Below are positions 58,815 through 64,000 of a stretch of 64,000 nucleotides of DNA, one piece after another. How positions within the stretch are numbered: the first letter of the stretch is position 1; every line of letters begins with the position of its first letter. The notes beneath the pieces were generated by a model that was not told the origin of the DNA, did not search any database, and saw only the letters and a list, made by a program, of their open reading frames with translations. Source of the stretch: Nicotiana tabacum. Its lineage: Eukaryota > Streptophyta > Magnoliopsida > Solanales > Solanaceae. Made by a program: the position numbers and the translations under genes. The stretch spans positions 39,071,804 to 39,135,803 of the forward strand of contig NC_134096.1 of assembly GCF_000715075.1 (NCBI RefSeq). The letters are read 5' to 3'.

Positions 58815-59110
58815 GTTACGACGTACATGCGACCACACTGCCGCATCTGCGAAAAAGCCATCGTAGGTGCGGACTTCACTTAAGCCCAAAGAATCCGCTT
58901 CTGCAAAAAAAGGCACGCACCCGCGGTTAATGCGTCGCACCTGCGCTTATGGACGCACCCGCGATCCTCTCTATCCCAGAAGCGAAGCCATTTCTATGGA
59001 ACTATTTCCGCACCTGCGAGCCCAGACCTAGGCTGCCTTCTCTGCTTGTGCGCTCTCCCACACGCACACGTGAGTCTACACCTGCAGTCATTTCCTCCAC
59101 AGGTGCGATG
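58815..59110 (-). promoter_or_regulatory. GC-rich word cluster in LTR D
   Basis: ACATGCGACCACACTGCCGC, GCATCTGCGAAAAAG, GTAGGTGCGGAC, CGCACCTGCGCT, GCACCTGCGAGCCC and ACAGGTGCGATG. The words differ from those of LTR A (GCGATCGCG), though the LTRs otherwise align and the cluster is at the same place. Confidence 0.55.
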
Positions 59111-59796
59111 ACACCAGAAGTTGGAAATTTTCAGTAATTAAATAAGTCCAAAAATGATCCGATATCGATCCGAATCACACACGCCCCGGGACCCTGTCTG
59201 AATATACCAACCAGTTCCAAAACACCAAGCAAACCTGAGTGCAAAAACCACATCAAACAACAAGAATTCAATGAATCGCAACCCGAATTCAAGCCTATGA
59301 ACTATGAACTTCCAAATTCTGAAACCAACGCCGATTCATACCAAAACAACTTCGATTTACATCAAATTTTGCACACAAGTCATATTTTACATTACGGACC
59401 TATTCCAACTTCCAGAATCAGAATTCGACCTCGTATCAAAAAGTCCACTCCCGGTCAAACTTTCCTAAATCTTCCAACTTTCCAACTTTCGCCAATTTAC
59501 GCCGAAATGACCAACGGAGCTCACATACGGACACACTCCTAAGTCCAAAATCACCCTATAGAGCTATTAAACATCAAAACTCCATTTCAGAGTCATCATC
59601 ACACAAGTCAAACTATGGTCAACTTCTACGACTTAAACATCCAACTTAAGGACTATGTGTCCTATCTCACTCCGAAATTCACCCGAAACCATAATCGAAC
59701 ACTCCGGCGAGTCAGGTAACCACAATATAACATAGAGGAAGCATAAATTAAGGGATCGGGGCTAAAATACTCAAAATGACCGACTGGGTAGTTACA

Positions 59797-59812
59797 TCAA
59801 CCCCCTCTTAAA
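59797..59812 (-). promoter_or_regulatory. Polypurine tract of element D
   Basis: Minus-strand TTTTAAGAGGGGGTTGA before the LTR end. Confidence 0.75.
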
Positions 59813-60196
59813 ACAAACATTCGTCCTCGAACGAGTGTAGAGACATACCTGAAGTGGTGAAAAGATGAGGATAACGGCTACGCATATCATGCTCGATCTC
59901 CCAAGTCGCCTCCTCGACTGGCTGTCCCCTCCACTGAACCATTACTGAAGCACTGTTCTTCGACCTCAACTTTCGAATCTACTTGTCCAAAATGGCCACC
60001 GGCTCCTCAACATAAGATAATTTCTTATCCAACTAGAATGAGATGAAGTCTAACACATGAGACAGATCACCGTGATACTTCCAGAGCATAGAAACATGGA
60101 ACACTAGATGAACTACAGCTAGACTAGGTGGTAGTGCAAGTATGTAGGCCACCTTTCCAACCCTATCAAGAATCTCAAAATGTCCGATATACCTAG
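59813..60196 (-). pseudogene. Chromodomain-like pol end of element D
   Basis: Equivalent to 15640-16005 in element A and ending at the solo LTR insertion. Tail motifs (AVTWETEHDMR-like on the minus strand near 59900) and the WRGQPVEEATWE region are readable in pieces with stops. Confidence 0.72.
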
Positions 60197-62259
60197 TGTC
60201 ACGACCCAAACCGATGGACCGCGATAGGCACTCGGTGCCTTACTCAACCGAGTACCAACGTAACATATCTTTCTTATCGTATTATCATTGGAAAATGAGC
60301 AAATCGGGCCGTCATGGGCTAACCAAAATAAACATAAGGGAATACTCCATATAGGATGAACCAACCTGATATAGAAACTCATACTTGTGACATGCGGGCC
60401 TATACGGCATGTGATCCATTATATACTTAAAATATAGGCCGACAAGGCCATACAAGTATTCGTATACATGATATCTGTCTACAAGCCTCTAAGAGTACAT
60501 ACTTATCATAAAGGTCGAGACAGGGCCCCGCCATACCAAACAATGCACGTCTAAATCATACTGACCAAACAAGCAACTACAGAGTAAATAGAGTGCACCA
60601 ACATCTTCCGTTGAGCTGATAGCTTACTTGGAGGACTCTCGGCCTATCTATCGGGACCTGCGGGCATGAAACGCAGCATCCCCAGGCAAAAAGGACGTCA
60701 GTACAAATAATGTACCAAGTATGGAAGGAATGCAAATCAGTAAATAATAGACATGGAGTAAAAGACTCAACATGTAAATCTAAAAAACTCTGTGAATCAT
60801 TGATATTTACAATGTCATGCATATGCGTATAAATGTCATACCATGCTTAGGTATATGCGTTCATAACATCATCAAGCCTCTAAGGGCATCCCATCATATC
60901 ATCTCAGCCACTGTGGGCAAAATCATCAACGTATACCAGTTGATCAGGTGGTGGTGCGTATATAACGCCATAACCTTTTCCCATATCCCATATACATATA
61001 ATATACGTGTATATAACGCATTCTAGTCATGGATCAATGTACATGTATAAATGCAAGAGAAGTAAGTCAATAAAATTTCTCGGAATGCCATAAGACCATT
61101 ATGCCTCTGATTAATATCATGAAATAAACTTTATCAACTTACGTATTTTCTGAAACCCATGAACAGGCGATAGAATAATAAGACATATGGGGAATCAAGA
61201 ACATAGGAACCTCTGGTATTTCTATAAATCGAGTCATTTATGGAATTTGTGCATTTGCTCGTTTCGTTTGTATCGTATTGATCATGCCAAAAAGAAAGAA
61301 GGGATAGCCTTAACATACCAGGACCGATCCTCTTGGTGATCCCTCTAACACATGTCTTTTGCGAAAACACGTAACGGTGGATCAAAGTAGGGAAAAATCC
61401 GTATGATGTTATTGAGAAAAATTGTACCGTACTTTCTTAAAATTGCAAATTCCGTTGCTATTACATTACGTAGTCTCGTATGAATTTTGTTGAAGTAATT
61501 TGCCATAGCACATCCGTATGATATCTTTCTTAAATGAATTTGATCAAAATCTTTCATCACTTTTTTGAAGTGAATTACGTTGCCATAAACATCTGTAAAG
61601 GATTCATTATGATGTCTTGTTTGAGAAATACTTAGCAAGCCAATCTATCTTACTACATAATGTAAGAAAGGCTTTTAAGATTATGGGTTGTGGGCCCCAC
61701 ATTCTTTGTGATGACTAAGCCACCAAGCTCCTTAGATGTGCCACCTTATTTTGTGAATTAAAGAGTCATTTGGATGATTATCTCATGCGGCCACGTTTGG
61801 GGTTCAAGCTTATCCAAAATATCTTAATTAATTGCTAATCTTCCCCTAAAAATCCATAATTAACCAAATATCCACATAATTAAGAATTATCTCAACTTAC
61901 TTAAAATACTACTCACTTTTAATACATTTTATATATCTTACTATCATGGTCATGTGGTATCTTGTATGGCACTAGTCCATAAATATCAGGTATTGTAGCT
62001 TGGACCGTATTTTATCTCAAAATGTCAAATTTCGATATTTTCTTCGATTTGCTTACCCTCTCACCTTCATGAATTTACTCTCACTTGTTCAAAGTAGCAT
62101 AATACTTAAAATCTCAAAATAATCTCATTCCCAAACTTACGTCGATTAACTTACGACGAAACTTTAACATACAGAAATGCGGGATGTAACATCTCATTTT
62201 CGAGCTTCCTTCAATTTACTTAAGGCGTACTTTCACGTACGAAAACATGGGGTGTAACA
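60197..62259 (-). mobile_element. Solo LTR F, 2063 bp, with perfect 5-bp target duplication
   Basis: TGTCACGACCC ... GGTGTAACA, flanked by CCTAG at 60192-60196 and 62260-62264. The uninterrupted equivalent in element A reads GATATACTTAGGGCTCAGC near 16001, so this is an insertion with a known empty site. No internal element sequence remains; recombination between two LTRs is the usual cause. No coding content. No CpG word cluster is seen in this LTR. Confidence 0.93.
62123..62259 (-). repeat. Tandem duplication at the 5' end of LTR F
   Basis: Units 62123-62191 and 62192-62259, each TCTCATT...GAGC/AAAC...TAC...TGTAACA. The inner unit ends GATGTAACA and the outer GGTGTAACA, so the LTR terminus itself is duplicated. 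The copy at 63760 has only one unit. Confidence 0.7.
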
Positions 62260-63175
62260 CCTAGGGCTCAGCTTGCCCTTCTTCCTGAACCTCATAACAC
62301 CCTTCATGGGCGAAACCCGGAGCAAGACCCACTCCCCAATCATGAATGCAATGTCGCAAACCTTCAGATCTGCATAACTCTTCTGTCTAGATTGGGTTGT
62401 ACGAAGTCGATCCTGAATCAATTTAACCTTTTCCAAAGCATCCTGAACCAAGTATGTACCCAATAACCTAGCCTCACCCGGCTCAAACTAATCCACCGGA
62501 GACCGGCACTGCCTACCATACAAAGCCTCATATGCGGCAATCTAAATGCTTAATTGGCAACGGTTGTTGTAGGAAAACTCCGCGAGCGGCAAGAACTGAT
62601 CCAAAGAACCCCCAAACTCCATCACACACGTATGAAGCATATCCTTCAATACTTGAATAGTGCGCTCGGACTGTCCGTTTGTCTTAGAGTGAAATGTTGT
62701 ACTCAAATCCAGCCGTGTGCCTAACTCATGCTGAATGTACCTACAGAACCACGATGTAAATTGCATACCCCAGTAAGAGATGATAGATACTGGTACGCCA
62801 TGAAGCTTGACAATCTCACAAATATAAACCTGAGACAGCTGCTCTAAAGAATAAGTAGTCACCACTGGAATAAAATGAGCTGACTTGGTCAGCCTATCCA
62901 CAATCACCTAAACTGCATCGAACTTCCTCTGAGTCCATGTGAGCCCAACAACAAAATCCATAGTAATCTGCTCCCATTTCCACTCTGGGATCTCTAACAT
63001 CCGATGCAATCCACCAGGCCGCCGATGTTCATACTTCACCTGCTGATAGTTTAAACACCGGGCTACATATTTCATTATGTCCTTCTTCATATGTCTCCAC
63101 CAATAGTGTTGTCTCAAGTCCAGATACATCTTCACAGCACCTTGATGGATGGAGTACCGCGAACTCTGAGCCTCC
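62260..63175 (-). pseudogene. Integrase of element D
   Basis: Read from 63175: SRYSIHQGAVKMYLDLRQHY, the rest of the HHCC region, MDFVVGLTWTQRKFDAV with the first catalytic Asp, then VSIISYWGMQFTS, where the second catalytic Asp (usually in SDRG.QF) is replaced by Tyr, and NGQSERT with the Glu. After 62463: QDALEKVKLIQDRLRTTQSR and LLRVSPMKGVMRFRKKGKLS. Stops at 62907, 62541 and 62490 region. With the Asp lost it cannot be active. Confidence 0.85.
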
Positions 63176-63759
63176 TATAGTACACAGTATAAGACCCCAA
63201 ACACGAAGGCAAGACCAACACTGGGGCTGTGGTCAAAACTGCCTTGAGCTTTTGAAAGCTCTCCTCACCTCCTCGGTCCACCTGAATGGAGCACCCTTCT
63301 GGGTTAGTCTGGTCATAGGTGCTGCAATAAATGAGAAACCCTCTACAAATCGGCGGTAATACCCCGCCAAACCAAGAAAACTTCGAATCTTCATAGCTGA
63401 AGACAGTCTGGGCCAACTCTGCACTGCTTCAATCTTCTTTGGATCCACCTTGATCCCCTCACTCGACACTACATGGTGCAAAAATGCCACTGAATCAAGC
63501 CATAATTCACACATTGAAAATTTTGCATATAACTTCTTTTCTCTCAAGGTCTGAAGTACGGCCCTCAAGTGCTGCTCATGATCCTCCCGGCTCTGGGAGT
63601 ACACCAAAATGTCATCAATAAACACAATGATGAATAGGTCAAGATAGGGCCGGAATACATTGTTCATCAAGTGCATGAATGTTGTTGGGGTGTTGGTCAG
63701 CCCAAAATACATCACAAGGAACTCGTAATGACCAAACCGAGTCCTAAAGATAGTCTTCG
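63176..63759 (-). pseudogene. Reverse transcriptase of element D, truncated, RNase H deleted
   Basis: Read from 63759: [35 protein letters not shown], the catalytic [27 protein letters not shown] and [18 protein letters not shown], then after a frameshift near 63240 APVLVLPS.GSYTVY. It then jumps straight to the start of integrase text: the RNase H domain and connecting region are missing. Its upstream half is cut by LTR F' at 63760. Confidence 0.86.
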
Positions 63760-64000
63760 TGTTACACCCCATATTTTCGTACGTAAACGTACGCCATAAG
63801 TAAATTGATGAAAGCTCGAAAATGAGTTTCATCGAAGTTTGATATTTTGGGATAAATACGGTCTAAGCTATAATACCCCGTATTTATGGACTAGTGCCAT
63901 ACAAGGTACCACAAGGTGTATAAAGTGTGTTAAAAGTGAGTAGCATTTTAAGTAATTTGAGATAATTCTTAATTATGTGGATATTTGGGGTAATTATGGA
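63760..64000 (+). mobile_element. LTR F', second member of the solo-LTR family, opposite orientation, runs off window
   Basis: Starts TGTTACACCCCATATTTTCG, the reverse complement of the right end of LTR F, and follows it (GGTCTAAGCTATAATACC, ATTTATGGACTAGTGCCATAC, TTCTTAATTATGTGGATATTTGG). It interrupts the RT of element D. Only the first 241 bases are in the window. Confidence 0.85.

Larger units (their letters stand above)
56828..59796 (-). repeat. LTR D, 2969 bp
   Basis: TGTCACGATCCC ... GGGTAGTTACA. Aligns by eye along its length with LTR A. Contains a sub-repeat block (57540-57840) and a GCGACC/GCACCTGCG cluster (58815-59110). Confidence 0.88.
56828..63759 (-). mobile_element. Tekay/Del-type gypsy element D: 3' LTR and decayed pol
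   Basis: A minus-strand element with a 2969-bp LTR (56828-59796), polypurine tract and pol running right. Pol is interrupted by a solo LTR (60197-62259), has lost its RNase H by internal deletion, and is cut again at 63759 by another LTR of the same family as the solo one. Its LTR and pol tail are related to those of element A. Confidence 0.88.

Overview
The window is a repeat-dense stretch of a plant nuclear genome, most likely from the nightshade family (Nicotiana or a close relative; this is inference). The reasons are a (TTG)n-tailed RTE-clade LINE whose 3' end matches what I know of tobacco TS-type SINEs, several Tekay/Del-type gypsy elements with very long LTRs of about 2.7-3 kb, CACTA ends starting CACTACTAGAAA, and heavy CpG decay. 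I found no intact host gene, no tRNA or rRNA gene and no CRISPR array. Almost everything that codes is a decayed transposon gene.

Layout. 1-12667: a minus-strand Tat-lineage Ty3/gypsy element. It has gag, protease, RT, two RNase H domains and integrase on the minus strand, and a spliced antisense gene (putative-gypsy-transposon family, PF04195 type) on the plus strand with its own poly(A) signal. Its left LTR is split by a 5'-truncated RTE LINE (262-2560, 13-bp target duplication). Its right LTR is cut by a minus-strand Tekay-type LTR plus pol tail (12668-16258), which is itself cut by an Athila-like LTR/PBS/gag fragment (16259-18292). A related LTR in opposite orientation (18293-18913) then abuts a plus-strand Tekay-type pol and 3' LTR (18914-23543). 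23544-26413 is AT-rich and mostly featureless, apart from a CACTA-like end and a 172-bp SINE with a 24-bp imperfect target duplication.

26414 to about 37950: a Helitron whose Rep/helicase gene keeps its HUH, tyrosine, Walker A and downstream helicase motifs but carries three single-base frameshifts, followed by exon-like fragments of unidentified origin. 37951-40027: a decayed LTR. It is cut by a CACTA element (40028 to about 52590) whose accessory transposase exon is split by a complete 9.4-kb LTR retrotransposon (40992-50411). 52591-56352: an inverted relative of that LTR with a 69-bp minisatellite. 56828-63759: a second minus-strand Tekay-type element (3' LTR, PPT, deleted pol), interrupted by a solo LTR with perfect 5-bp target duplication (60197-62259) and, at the right edge, by a second member of the same LTR family in the other orientation.

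The most interesting pattern is shared LTR architecture. At least five LTR groups, in both orientations, carry a CpG-rich cluster of short repeated words (forms of GCGATCGCG, GCGAACGCGA, GTGCGACC) in the 5' part of the LTR. In several it lies just before a TATA-like box. A second hypervariable tandem-repeat block sits about 65-80% along the LTR. One family (the solo LTR) lacks the first block, so it is not a general LTR property.
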